In this document: piece by piece, positions 1 through 6,810 of the stretch
How positions within the stretch are numbered: the stretch's first letter is position 1
Layout of the letters: each line of letters opens with the position of its first letter
Origin: Lichenicola sp964245345
GTDB lineage: Bacteria; Pseudomonadota; Alphaproteobacteria; Acetobacterales; Acetobacteraceae
Assembly (NCBI GenBank): GCA_964245345.1
Contig: CAXTMS010000074.1
Span: 1-14,611 of the forward strand
Direction: 5' to 3'
Length of the DNA stretch: 14,611 nt
The notes under the pieces: model-generated
The model's database searches: none
What the model saw: the letters and a program-made list of their open reading frames with translations, nothing else
What the model was told of the DNA's origin: nothing
Translations under genes and position numbers: made by a program

Positions 1-52
1 AGCAGAAAACGAAAGACGACAGCAAACCATCAGCGTCGGAACGAGAGCCGGA

Positions 53-1030
53 TCACAGGACGCCGTGATAGGCCCGGAACCAAGATGCAAACCGCGGAAT
101 CCCGACGTCGAGCATCGTGCGAGGTAGCCATCCTGCCAGTTCCTGCAACGCGTCCACCGAGGCCCAGGTCGCCACAAGGTCGGCAGCCGGCCTCGGCACC
201 ATCCGGATCTCCGCCCGACGACCCAGCGCCTGCTCCAGAAGCTCGACCATGCGTGACACCCGCTCGCTGCGGCGGTTCCCCAGGTTGAGGATACGCACCC
301 GCTCCGTTGCAGGGTTGGGCGGAAGCTCCAGCACCCGCAACACGCCGTCGACCACGTCATCGATAAAGGTGAAGTCGCGCGACAAGCCCTCGCCCTCGTA
401 CAGCGTCACCGGCCGGCCCTCGACGATGGCGCGGGCAAAGCCGTAATACGCCATGTCCGGGCGCCCCCACGGTCCATAAACGGTGAAGAAGCGCAGACCC
501 GTCTGCGGGATGCCATACAGGTGGCCATAGGCGTGCGAGATCAGCTCGCCCGAGCGCTTGGTCGCGGCATAAAGCGAGTTCGGACGGTCGGTGCGGTCCT
601 CCTCGCGGAACGGCAGGCTGTCGTTCAGCCCGTAGACCGAGGAGGAGGACGCGAACACCAGGTGCCGGAGCCGTTGCAGGCGACGGGCCGTTTCCAGCAG
701 GGTCACGTGTCCGAACACGTTCGCGTGCACGTAGGCATACGGGTCGACCATGGAATGCCGCACCCCGGCCTGGGCGGCCAAGTGGACGATGCGCGTGATG
801 CCGGGCTCGGCTTCGACCAAGGCGGCCATCGCGTCGCGGTCGGCGACGTCAGCCTCGACGAAGCGGTAGCCGGCACGACCAGCCAAGCGCCCGCACCGCG
901 CCCGCTTCAGGTCCGGGTCGTAGTAGTCGTTCAGGTTGTCGAGGCCGATCACCCGTTCGCCCGCGTCAAGCAGCGCCAGCGCCACGTGGTGTCCGATGAA
1001 GCCGGCCGCTCCCGTCACCAGAACCGTCAT
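53..1030 (-). CDS. NAD-dependent epimerase, UDP-glucuronate 4-epimerase-like
   Basis: This is a 325-residue short-chain dehydrogenase/reductase-fold sugar-nucleotide epimerase. The N-terminal Rossmann motif TGAAGFIG (residues 6-13) binds NAD. The VFASSSSVYG strand (125-134) and the YAATK motif (Tyr154, Lys158) supply the catalytic Ser/Tyr/Lys set. The stretch DNLNDYYDPDLK near residues 31-42 and RFFTVYGPWGRPDMA near 180-194 are typical of UDP-glucuronate 4-epimerases, which make UDP-galacturonate for LPS or capsule in the cytoplasm. Length is normal for the family. The ATG at 1030 has a good ribosome site (AAGGA, 6 nt away). The gene is divergent from dps. No glycosyltransferases are visible nearby, so the glycan it serves is unknown. 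The general family is certain; substrate specificity is inferred from motifs. Confidence 0.92.
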   Translation of the reverse strand: MTVLVTGAAGFIGHHVALALLDAGERVIGLDNLNDYYDPDLKRARCGRLAGRAGYRFVEADVADRDAMAALVEAEPGITRIVHLAAQAGVRHSMVDPYAYVHANVFGHVTLLETARRLQRLRHLVFASSSSVYGLNDSLPFREEDRTDRPNSLYAATKRSGELISHAYGHLYGIPQTGLRFFTVYGPWGRPDMAYYGFARAIVEGRPVTLYEGEGLSRDFTFIDDVVDGVLRVLELPPNPATERVRILNLGNRRSERVSRMVELLEQALGRRAEIRMVPRPAADLVATWASVDALQELAGWLPRTMLDVGIPRFASWFRAYHGVL

Positions 1031-1229
1031 GGCCGTCCTTCGCGTGACGTTCCTGCCGGTCGCTTTTGGCGGTCCGGGCGTCCGGACGCAAGAACAAGAG
1101 CCTTGTGTGCCCGGTGCCGAACCATCCCCGAATGGCGGCGTTCTCCCGCAGCCCGATGCCCGGCCAACAACGCGATCACGCGGCCGGCATCCGATCTTTC
1201 CCCTGCGTCAAGCACGAGAGGCTTCACCC
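1031..1229. other. Divergent intergenic region, epimerase/dps
   Basis: This 199-nt gap must hold the promoters of both the epimerase (minus) and dps (plus). I see only the two ribosome sites at its ends. No convincing -35/-10 pair, operator palindrome or small gene stood out by eye. Confidence 0.5.
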
Positions 1230-1772
1230 ATGGCCACCCAGCAGCGGCTGCATCCGACCCGCACCAAGCTCGAATCCAATGCCCGCAGCGTCGCCATCGA
1301 CGTGCTGAACAAGCGCCTGGCCGACGGGCTGGACCTGTCGCTCATCACCAAGCAGGCGCACTGGAACCTGAAGGGGCCGCAGTTCATCGGTGTCCACCTG
1401 ATGCTGGACGGGTTCCGCACCGAGCAGGACGACCTGAACGACAAGATGGCCGAGCGCATCACCGCCCTGGGTGGCACGGCGTTCGGCACCACCCAGACCA
1501 TCACCGCCAACAGCCAGCTGGCACCCTACCCGACCGACATCTACCGGGTCGCGGACCACCTGTCGGCGCTGATCGACCGCTACTCGGTGTTCGGCAACGC
1601 CGTGCGCGAGAACATCGACGAGACAGACGAGGCGGGCGACCCCGACACCGCCGACCTGCTGACCGAGGTCAGTCGGGCGATCGACAAGCAGCTTTGGTTC
1701 CTTGAGGCGCACGTCCAGGAGCCGACCGGCGAGATGCGCGACGGCGACGGCTCGGGCTCGCGCGCGGCCTGA
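1230..1772 (+). CDS. dps: Dps ferritin-like DNA-protecting protein
   Basis: This is a 180-residue Dps protein. It is a dodecameric mini-ferritin that oxidises Fe(II) with peroxide at inter-subunit sites, stores the iron, and in many bacteria coats DNA during stress. The ferroxidase ligands are all present with the spacing seen in E. coli Dps: His44 in KQAHWNLKG, then His56, Asp60, Asp71 and Glu75. The short basic N-terminus (ATQQRLHPTRTK) could bind DNA. The ATG at 1230 is chosen because homology starts there and GAGAGG lies about 7 nt upstream; the frame is open upstream to 936, but that extension has no Dps character. It is divergent from the epimerase, with a 199-nt intergenic region. I could not identify an OxyR or Fur site. 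Confidence 0.96.
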   Translation: MATQQRLHPTRTKLESNARSVAIDVLNKRLADGLDLSLITKQAHWNLKGPQFIGVHLMLDGFRTEQDDLNDKMAERITALGGTAFGTTQTITANSQLAPYPTDIYRVADHLSALIDRYSVFGNAVRENIDETDEAGDPDTADLLTEVSRAIDKQLWFLEAHVQEPTGEMRDGDGSGSRAA

Positions 1773-1793
1773 ACCGCGATCCTTCTACGGTTA

Positions 1794-1815
1794 GGCCGGA
1801 GCGGACGCTCCGGCC
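1794..1815. terminator. GC palindrome, candidate bidirectional terminator
   Basis: GGCCGGAGCG and CGCTCCGGCC are perfect 10-bp inverted arms separated by GA; a hairpin would form with 9 bp and a 4-nt loop. The outer flanks TA(G) and CTA extend the symmetry. It lies 21 nt after the dps stop and 40 nt from the stop of the convergent DUF192 gene, which suits a two-way terminator. There is no T-run on either side, so it may act weakly or instead be a dispersed REP-like palindrome. Confidence 0.6.
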
Positions 1816-1855
1816 CTACATCCGCCATGGTGCCGGATCGCCTTGACGGAAGATG

Positions 1856-2365
1856 CTAGGACTTCCCGGGCGCCCCGAGTTCGGGGCCTTGCACCAGATC
1901 ACCGACCTTGATCCCGAGCTTGGCGGTGATCCCCCCTTGAAGCTCAAGCGTCGCCTTGGCGATGCCGCCGCTGTCCACGTTGGCGAGGCTGTAGGGCACC
2001 GTATCCTCCGCGATGCGCATGATCCGGTTGTCGGTGCCGACGAACACCATGTCCTCCGGCACCGGGCAGTGCTTCATCCACATGGCACTCTGTTGCGGCT
2101 CCGGCCAAACGAACAGCATGCCGCTGTTGGCCGGAATGCTGGTGCGGAACATCAGCCCGATCTCCTGCTGCCGCGGCGTCTGCGCCAGCTCGACCAGGAA
2201 GTCGTGCCGCGTTCCGTTCTGGCCGACCACCGAAACATGGCCTTGCTTCAGCGTCGGCTGCGCAGCTGTCGGCTCGACGTCCTGGGTGTTGGCGGCATGA
2301 AGCCGGGACAGCGACAACAGCGACGCCAGCAGGACCGCCACGGCAGCATTGGGACGAACGAGCAT
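1856..2365 (-). CDS. DUF192 family exported protein
   Basis: This is a 169-residue protein of the DUF192 family (COG1430), whose function is not established. The chosen ATG at 2365 follows a GGAG by 9 nt and gives a classic signal peptide (MLVRPNAAVAVLLASLLSLSRLHA), with cleavage probably at HA-AN, so the protein should be periplasmic. The frame stays open to 2452, but the extra 29 residues would bury the signal peptide. Family hallmarks are visible: GLMFR, the MLFVW strand, MWMKHCPVPEDMVFV (usually MWMKNT..PLDM..) and the terminal GGITAKLGIKVGD. The change of the usual Asn-Thr to His-Cys in the MWMK motif is slightly unusual. It lies downstream of the metallo-hydrolase gene on the same strand (99-nt gap) and may share its transcript. 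Confidence 0.87.
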   Translation of the reverse strand: MLVRPNAAVAVLLASLLSLSRLHAANTQDVEPTAAQPTLKQGHVSVVGQNGTRHDFLVELAQTPRQQEIGLMFRTSIPANSGMLFVWPEPQQSAMWMKHCPVPEDMVFVGTDNRIMRIAEDTVPYSLANVDSGGIAKATLELQGGITAKLGIKVGDLVQGPELGAPGKS

Positions 2366-2464
2366 CACCCAGATCTCCGGAACCATCCGGCGCAACTGCC
2401 GGATCTCCGGCCGCACAGGACCCCTGCCCGACCCGTGTTGCAAGTCTTGCATCCCGACATCACG

Positions 2465-3121
2465 TCAGGACAGGAACGGGTTGGTGCGTCGCTCCTGGCC
2501 GATCGTCGAGCCGGCGCCGTGGCCGGGAACGATGGCCAGGTCGTCGCCGAGGCCGAGCAGCTTCGCCCTGATCCCGGCCATCAGCGCCGCCCCGTCGCAG
2601 TACGGGAAGTCGGTGCGGCCGACCGAGCCGCGGAACAGGGTGTCGCCGACCAGGCCGAAGCGAAGCGCCTCCTCGATGAAGACGACGTGCCCCGGCGTAT
2701 GCCCAGGAACGTGCAGCACCTTGAGCTGACAGCCTGCGAACGACAGCGTTTCGCCTTCTTCCACATACCGGTCGGGTATCACGTCCCGCATGTCGGCGAT
2801 CCCCATCGCCTGGGCTTGCGCGGCGATGCCGGCGAGCAGGAACGCGTCGCGCCGGTCCGGGCCGATCACCGGCACCGGCGCCCCGGACACCGGCGGCAGC
2901 GCAGCGCGCAGCGCATCGGCGCCGCCGGCGTGGTCGAGATGGCCGTGTGTGAGCAGGATCGCCTCGACCGTCACGCCGAGCTCGTCCAGCCGGGCCAGGA
3001 TCCGCGGCACGTCGCCGCCGGGATCCACCACCACGCCGTGTCCGGTGTCGCCGTCCCACAGGATCTGGCAGTTCTGCTGGAACGGGGTGACGACGACGAT
3101 CTCGAGCTTGGGCGGCGGCAT
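2465..3121 (-). CDS. MBL-fold metallo-hydrolase, GloB-like
   Basis: This is a 218-residue metallo-beta-lactamase-fold hydrolase. It shows the metal-binding motif THGHLDH (58-64), then HVPGHTPGH (His at 141/145), the bridging Asp in GDTLF (Asp160), and the last His in PGHG (199-202). This is the full dinuclear zinc set. The closing ERRTNPFL is typical of the YcbL/glyoxalase-II-like group, small enzymes without the C-terminal substrate domain of true GloB. It probably acts as a cytoplasmic thioester hydrolase or glyoxalase-like enzyme; the substrate cannot be told from sequence. The ATG at 3121 has GAGGAG 9 nt upstream. It is divergent from the xdhC genes. Confidence 0.93.
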   Translation of the reverse strand: MPPPKLEIVVVTPFQQNCQILWDGDTGHGVVVDPGGDVPRILARLDELGVTVEAILLTHGHLDHAGGADALRAALPPVSGAPVPVIGPDRRDAFLLAGIAAQAQAMGIADMRDVIPDRYVEEGETLSFAGCQLKVLHVPGHTPGHVVFIEEALRFGLVGDTLFRGSVGRTDFPYCDGAALMAGIRAKLLGLGDDLAIVPGHGAGSTIGQERRTNPFLS

Positions 3122-3216
3122 CGGTCGGCACTCCTCGATCGGGCTGGGCGCGAACCGTTATGGCCTCCGACGCGTCCCCGTTCCAGACTGCCTCCCCGTG
3201 CCGTCCGGACCAAGCC

Positions 3217-3597
3217 ATGACCGATGTTGATACCACCCGCCTCCAGCAGGCCGCTGCTCCGCAGGAAGCGCCGCTCGACGACCCGCTGCTCCACGCCGCG
3301 CGCTGGCATGCCCAGGGCGAGGCGGTGGCCCTGGCAACCGTGACCGCGACCTGGGGCAGCTCGCCGCGTCCGGCCGGCAGCCGCATGGCGATCAGCGCCG
3401 GCGGCCGGATCGCGGGCTCGGTCAGCAGCGGCTGCGTGGAAGGCGACGTGGTCGAGGCGGCGCTGGAAACGATCGGGGACGGGCAGCCGCGCCTGCTGTC
3501 CTATGGCGTCAGCGACGACAGCGCCTGGTCGGTGGGGTTGACCTGCGGCGGCACCATCAGCGTGTTCGTCGAGCGGCTGGGCGACGACCGGCGATGA
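3217..3597 (+). CDS. XdhC/CoxI family protein, N-terminal domain only
   Basis: This is a 126-residue protein equivalent to the N-terminal domain of XdhC (XdhC_CoxI family). It carries GSSPRPAGSRM (47-57), GSVSSGCVEGDV (67-78) and GLTCGGTI (107-114); the Cys in SGCVEG and the CGG motif are family hallmarks. XdhC proteins bind and insert (often sulfurated) molybdenum cofactor into xanthine dehydrogenase or related hydroxylases. The usual second domain is a separate gene that overlaps by 4 nt (ATGA), so the two are probably translationally coupled. The start is uncertain: ATG 3217 is preferred because the 19 extra residues from ATG 3160 lack a ribosome site and family similarity, though its own ribosome site is weak. 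Confidence 0.9.
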   Translation: MTDVDTTRLQQAAAPQEAPLDDPLLHAARWHAQGEAVALATVTATWGSSPRPAGSRMAISAGGRIAGSVSSGCVEGDVVEAALETIGDGQPRLLSYGVSDDSAWSVGLTCGGTISVFVERLGDDRR

Positions 3598-4328
3598 CGC
3601 CGGACATCCTGGCGCGGCTGATCGAGGCGAAAAAAGGCCGGCAGCTTGCGGTGCTGGCGACGCGTCTGCCGGACGGCGCCCAGGTCCTGCTGCGCCAGGA
3701 CCGGGAGGCGCTGGTTCCCGATGCCGCGGCCGCGATGCCGGACGGCCTGCGCGCCGCCGCCGCCGCGGCGGCGGCCGAGGAACGCAGCCGGCAGGTCGTG
3801 CTCGGAACGGAATCCTGGTTCCTGCACGTGCACGCTCCGCCGCCGCGCCTGCTGGTGATCGGCGCGGTGCACGTGGCACAGGCCCTGGCCCCGCTGGCGC
3901 GCACCGTCGGCCTGTCGGTGACGGTGATCGATCCCCGCCGCGGTTTCGCCACCTCCGAGCGGTTTCCCGGCACCGAGTTGGTGACGCTTTGGCCGGACGA
4001 GGCGCTGCGCTCGCTCGGGATCGACCGTCACAGCGCGGTGGTGACGCTGACGCACGACCCGAAGCTGGACGATCCGGCGCTGGAGCTCGCCCTGGCCGGC
4101 CCGGCCTTCTATGTCGGAGCGTTGGGATCGCGGAAGACGCAAGGGAGGCGACGCGAGCGGATGCGCGCGGCGGGACTGGACGAGGCCGCACTGGACCGCG
4201 TGCGCGGCCCGGTCGGGCTGGCGATCGGGGCGATCGGCGCCCCGGAAATCGCGCTGTCGATCCTGGCGGAGATCGTCGCCGTGCGCCGCAACGCGTCGCT
4301 GGCGGTGCGTCGCGGCTGGGAGGAATGA
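3594..4328 (+). CDS. XdhC family protein, C-terminal Rossmann domain
   Basis: This is a 244-residue protein corresponding to the C-terminal (XdhC_C) half of XdhC plus a short leading region. The dinucleotide-fold strand is LLVIGAVHVAQALAPLA (about 86-102), followed by VIDPRRGFAT. THDPKLDDPAL (153-163), YVGALGSRKT (173-182) and the IGAIGAPEIALSILAEI block (211-227) are typical. It should work with the N-domain protein as the Mo-cofactor chaperone for a molybdenum hydroxylase. Residues 50-62 include a run of alanines (from GCC/GCG codons), probably a linker. It overlaps both neighbours by ATGA (start 3594, stop 4328), making a tight three-gene unit. No hydroxylase subunit genes are in this window. 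Confidence 0.92.
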   Translation: MTPDILARLIEAKKGRQLAVLATRLPDGAQVLLRQDREALVPDAAAAMPDGLRAAAAAAAAEERSRQVVLGTESWFLHVHAPPPRLLVIGAVHVAQALAPLARTVGLSVTVIDPRRGFATSERFPGTELVTLWPDEALRSLGIDRHSAVVTLTHDPKLDDPALELALAGPAFYVGALGSRKTQGRRRERMRAAGLDEAALDRVRGPVGLAIGAIGAPEIALSILAEIVAVRRNASLAVRRGWEE

Positions 4329-4945
4329 GCCGGGTCGGGGCGCTGGTGCTGGCCGGCGGCGCCGGACGACGCGCCAGGCCCTGGGACAAGCTGCTGACCC
4401 GCGACCCGTCCGGACACACGATGATCGCCCGCACGCTGGAGGCAGCGGAGGCGGGCGGCACCGACGCGGTGCTGCTGGTGCTGGGACACGACGCCGACCG
4501 CCTGCGCGCCGCCTGTCCGGGAACCGACTGGGTGCACGCCGCAGACCATGCGGAAGGGCTGGCCGCCAGCCTGCGCTGCGGCATCGCGCGGGCGGACCGG
4601 GACGGGTGGGACGCGGCGCTGGTGTGCCTCGGCGACATGCCGCTGGTCCTGCCCGCCACGCTCCGCCATCTGGCCGCGGCGTGGCGCGAGGCGCGGCCAC
4701 GGCCGGACGCGGTGCTGCCAGTGTCGGACGGGCGACGCGGCAACCCGGTGCTGTGGGACCGGGGCATGTTCCCGCTTCTGCTCGAACTGCGCGGCGACAT
4801 GGGCGCGCGATCGGTGCTGGATCGTCCGCGAACCACCGTGCTGGCGCTCGACACCGGCGACGACGCCGTGCTGCAGGATTTCGACACTCCGGAAGCCCTC
4901 GCCTGCTTCCGGGCCGGCGGGCGCGGGACCTGGCAGCCTAGTTGA
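4325..4945 (+). CDS. MobA/MocA-like molybdenum cofactor nucleotidyltransferase
   Basis: This 206-residue protein belongs to the MobA-like NTP transferase family (MocA group). MocA attaches CMP to molybdopterin to give the dinucleotide cofactor of xanthine-dehydrogenase-type enzymes. Visible motifs are the nucleotide-binding LVLAGGAGRRARPWDKLL (8-25), GLAASLRCG (78-86), the metal-binding Asp in LGDMPLV (Asp104), RGNPV (138-142) and RGDMGAR (156-162). The start overlaps the previous stop by ATGA. Together with the two XdhC genes it forms a cofactor synthesis and insertion module. CMP rather than GMP transfer is inferred from this pairing. Confidence 0.9.
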   Translation: MSRVGALVLAGGAGRRARPWDKLLTRDPSGHTMIARTLEAAEAGGTDAVLLVLGHDADRLRAACPGTDWVHAADHAEGLAASLRCGIARADRDGWDAALVCLGDMPLVLPATLRHLAAAWREARPRPDAVLPVSDGRRGNPVLWDRGMFPLLLELRGDMGARSVLDRPRTTVLALDTGDDAVLQDFDTPEALACFRAGGRGTWQPS

Positions 4946-5029
4946 CCGGCGGCGGCGGCGGAGCCAGGAAGTGCCGCGGCATGCAGCGAACGCCTGCCCC
5001 CGCTGTTGAACGCCAGGACGGAGCGACGG

Positions 5030-5371
5030 ATGAGCCAGCGCACCACCCGCTTCGTCGGTATCCGGCGTGCGACCGGCACGGCGGTCGCCTGCATCCTGCT
5101 GTTGCCCCTGGCCGGTTGCGGCCAGCCGAGGTCGAGCGCGGAGCTGGAGCAGCAACAGGCCTGCGGCCAGCAGGCCGACCGGCAGTTCGAGAAGCAGAAC
5201 CGCTACCTGATGTCCGAACGCGACCAGACCGACACCCCGTTCTCGTCCAGCGGCATGCCAGGCGACACCACGCGTGGCTTGAACGACCAGTACGGCCGGG
5301 ACCGCATGGTGGACGACTGCATGCACAGCCTGTCCGGTACCGAGCCGACCATCCGTCCTGCCAACCCCTGA
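5030..5371 (+). CDS. Small predicted lipoprotein, unknown function
   Basis: This 113-residue protein starts with a lipoprotein signal peptide: basic residues, a hydrophobic stretch (AVACILLLP) and the lipobox LAGC with the lipidated Cys at 30. The mature part is short, hydrophilic and rich in Gln, Asp and Arg, with two further Cys (ACGQQ, DDC) that might form a disulfide. The ATG at 5030 follows GGAG by 6 nt and is preferred to a TTG at 5006. I recognise no domain, so only an envelope location is proposed. It is 21 nt upstream of the RidA-like gene, so the two are probably co-transcribed. Confidence 0.82.
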   Translation: MSQRTTRFVGIRRATGTAVACILLLPLAGCGQPRSSAELEQQQACGQQADRQFEKQNRYLMSERDQTDTPFSSSGMPGDTTRGLNDQYGRDRMVDDCMHSLSGTEPTIRPANP

Positions 5372-5392
5372 CCCATTCCAGGAGCAAGCCTC

Positions 5393-5743
5393 ATGGCCAA
5401 GATCATCCGCACCGAAGCGAACGCGATCATGTCCCGTGCCGTGGAGTACCACGGCTTCGTCTTCACCCAGGGAATGGTGGCGCGAAACCTCGACCTCGAC
5501 CTCGACGGCCAGACCCGTGACGTGCTGGCCCAGCTCGACGCGCTGCTGGAGGAACACGGCACGGACAGCACGCGCATCCTGCAGGCGCAGATCTGGCTGA
5601 AGGACATCAACGACCGGAGCGCCTTCAACACCCATTGGCAGGCTTGGCTGCCTGAGGGCGAGGCGCCGGCACGCGCCTGCGTGCAGGCGGTATTGGCCGA
5701 CCCGCGCATGCTGGTCGAGGTCATGCTGGTCACGACCAAGTGA
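5393..5743 (+). CDS. RidA family protein, YoaB-like
   Basis: This 116-residue protein is in the RidA/YjgF/YER057c family and resembles E. coli YoaB: it has a TQGMV strand near residue 25, the helix LAQLDALLEEHGTDSTRILQ, then IWLKDINDRSAFNTHWQAWL and the C-terminal RACVQAVLADPRMLVEVMLV. RidA proteins form trimers and hydrolyse reactive enamine/imine intermediates such as 2-aminoacrylate. The conserved Arg of the active site matches the Arg in ARACVQA. The usual acidic Glu in VEIE is replaced by VEVML, so deaminase activity is less certain and this may be another subgroup. AGGAG sits 8 nt before the ATG. A strong terminator follows. Confidence 0.9.
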   Translation: MAKIIRTEANAIMSRAVEYHGFVFTQGMVARNLDLDLDGQTRDVLAQLDALLEEHGTDSTRILQAQIWLKDINDRSAFNTHWQAWLPEGEAPARACVQAVLADPRMLVEVMLVTTK

Positions 5744-5777
5744 GCATACCGATGCAGTTCTGCAACAGCCAGCACAA

Positions 5778-5816
5778 GGAAGTGGCGCCGCTGCAACGTG
5801 CCACTTCCCATCTTTT
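5778..5816 (+). terminator. Intrinsic terminator after the RidA-like gene
   Basis: A 9-bp perfect stem, GGAAGTGGC (5778-5786) and GCCACTTCC (5800-5808), with a 13-nt loop, is followed by CATCTTTTCT. The hairpin plus T-run begins 34 nt after the RidA-like stop, as expected for a Rho-independent terminator on the plus strand. Confidence 0.85.
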
Positions 5817-6010
5817 CTGATCTTCGGCCATATTTCGACCGAACAGGGTGCAGTCTCCGGCATCTAGGACCACAATCCTAAAAACTGGAGGTGGAGTGCC
5901 CCGTTTCTGACTAAATGACGGTGCCACGTCGTTCGTGGGCTCCATCGGCTTGCCCGGTCCTGGCTCGGTTGTTACCAGCGCCTCACGGAACGGTGAGGCT
6001 GGAGACCGGG
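5817..6010. other. Intergenic region upstream of the CHAP gene
   Basis: This stretch of roughly 190 nt separates the terminator from the CHAP gene. The part from 5809 to about 5930 looks clearly AT-richer than its surroundings and contains a small inverted repeat, TAGGA (5865-5869) and TCCTA (5876-5880). It is a likely place for the CHAP gene promoter, but I cannot assign -35/-10 boxes. No gene is supported here. Confidence 0.5.
5980..5999 (+). promoter_or_regulatory. Leader hairpin next to the CHAP gene ribosome site
   Basis: GCCTCAC (5980-5986) and GTGAGGC (5993-5999) are perfect 7-bp arms with a 6-nt loop. The right arm ends one base before GGAG (6001-6004), the ribosome site of the CHAP gene. 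Such a stem could affect translation or transcript stability. A chance origin cannot be excluded. Confidence 0.35.
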
Positions 6011-6715
6011 ATGACGAACGCGATGGGGACCTTGGCTCGGGCCGCCATGTTGGCCGTATCCTGCCTGGCGATGTCGACGGCAGCCGATGCCCGCATCCAC
6101 CGTCAGCACGGCCATGTCGGCGGCTTCCACCATGCCCGCCGCTACGCTTCGGCAGGCGTGCACGTGATCCAGTGCGTGGCATTCGCCCGAGCCGACAGCG
6201 ACATCGCGCTGTCCGGCAACGCCGACGACTGGTGGCAGAACGCCGAGGGCGTGTATGCCCGCGGCACCGCCCCGGAAGTCGGCAGCGTGCTCAACTTCCG
6301 CGCCAACGGCCGCATGCGCCTGGGCCACGTCGCCGTGGTGACCAACGTGGTCGACAGCCGCACCATCCAGATCGACCAGTCGCACTGGAACGCCAACGGC
6401 ATCAGCCGCAACGTGTCGGTGGTGGACGTGTCGGAGAACAACGACTGGACCGCAGTCCGCGTCGAGCTCGGCCGCCAGGGCACCTATGGCAGCATCTACC
6501 CGACCTATGGCTTCATCTACGCACGCCCCGACACCACCGGCCGCATCGTCACCGCGCGCAGCAACGTGGCGGCGCCCCGCATCGGCCGCGCGCCCTCCGA
6601 CCTTCGCACCGAGGTCGCCGAGATGCCGGCGATGGCCCGCGACATGGTGAGCGAGGGCACCGACCTGTCGGGCGCCGTGCTGTCCGACGACGCGCCCAAC
6701 CGCGCCCTGCGCTGA
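6011..6715 (+). CDS. Secreted CHAP-domain protein, putative peptidoglycan hydrolase
   Basis: This is a 234-residue exported protein with a signal peptide ending near TAADA-R (about residue 28). A CHAP (cysteine, histidine-dependent amidohydrolase/peptidase) domain spans about 50-170: the nucleophile Cys55 lies in VIQCVAFAR, the His in LGHVAVV (His106), and the acidic/amide partner is probably in IDQSHWN (121-127). CHAP enzymes usually cut amide bonds in peptidoglycan in the periplasm. The C-terminal 60 residues are low in recognisable features. GGAG 6 nt upstream supports ATG 6011; the frame is open to 5915, but that would put 32 residues before the signal peptide. The next gene encodes an SH3-domain envelope protein, which fits a cell-wall role. 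Confidence 0.9.
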   Translation: MTNAMGTLARAAMLAVSCLAMSTAADARIHRQHGHVGGFHHARRYASAGVHVIQCVAFARADSDIALSGNADDWWQNAEGVYARGTAPEVGSVLNFRANGRMRLGHVAVVTNVVDSRTIQIDQSHWNANGISRNVSVVDVSENNDWTAVRVELGRQGTYGSIYPTYGFIYARPDTTGRIVTARSNVAAPRIGRAPSDLRTEVAEMPAMARDMVSEGTDLSGAVLSDDAPNRALR

Positions 6716-6810
6716 GCGCCCACACGGCCGGGCCTCCGGTCGCGGCTCGTCCAACTGCCGCCGCAATCATGCGTCATGAAGGACGCTTCTGAAGCGGACA
6801 AAGGACCATC

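Noticed and set aside
1..52. Possible coding sequence at the left edge
   Set aside because: Only 52 bases remain after the epimerase stop, with no clear frame or terminator.
521..1705. Plus-strand open frame of 394 codons
   Set aside because: It runs antisense to the epimerase and out of frame through dps, with Arg/Gln/Pro-rich sequence and no domain. It is a GC-bias artefact.
1853..3220. Plus-strand open frame of 455 codons
   Set aside because: It lies opposite the DUF192 and metallo-hydrolase genes, both of which have clear catalytic or family motifs and ribosome sites.
2971..5094. Minus-strand open frame of 707 codons
   Set aside because: It is antisense to the xdhC and mocA-like genes and consists of Arg/Pro/Ser-rich low-complexity sequence without motifs.
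4109..5863. Minus-strand open frame of 584 codons
   Set aside because: It covers the opposite strand of four well-supported genes; no family features.
5915..6010. ATG 5915 as the start of the CHAP gene
   Set aside because: It would place 32 residues ahead of a normal signal peptide, while ATG 6011 has GGAG at good distance.
5744..6010. Possible small gene or riboswitch upstream of the CHAP gene
   Set aside because: No frame with a ribosome site and no recognisable riboswitch core; only a terminator and small hairpins are supported.
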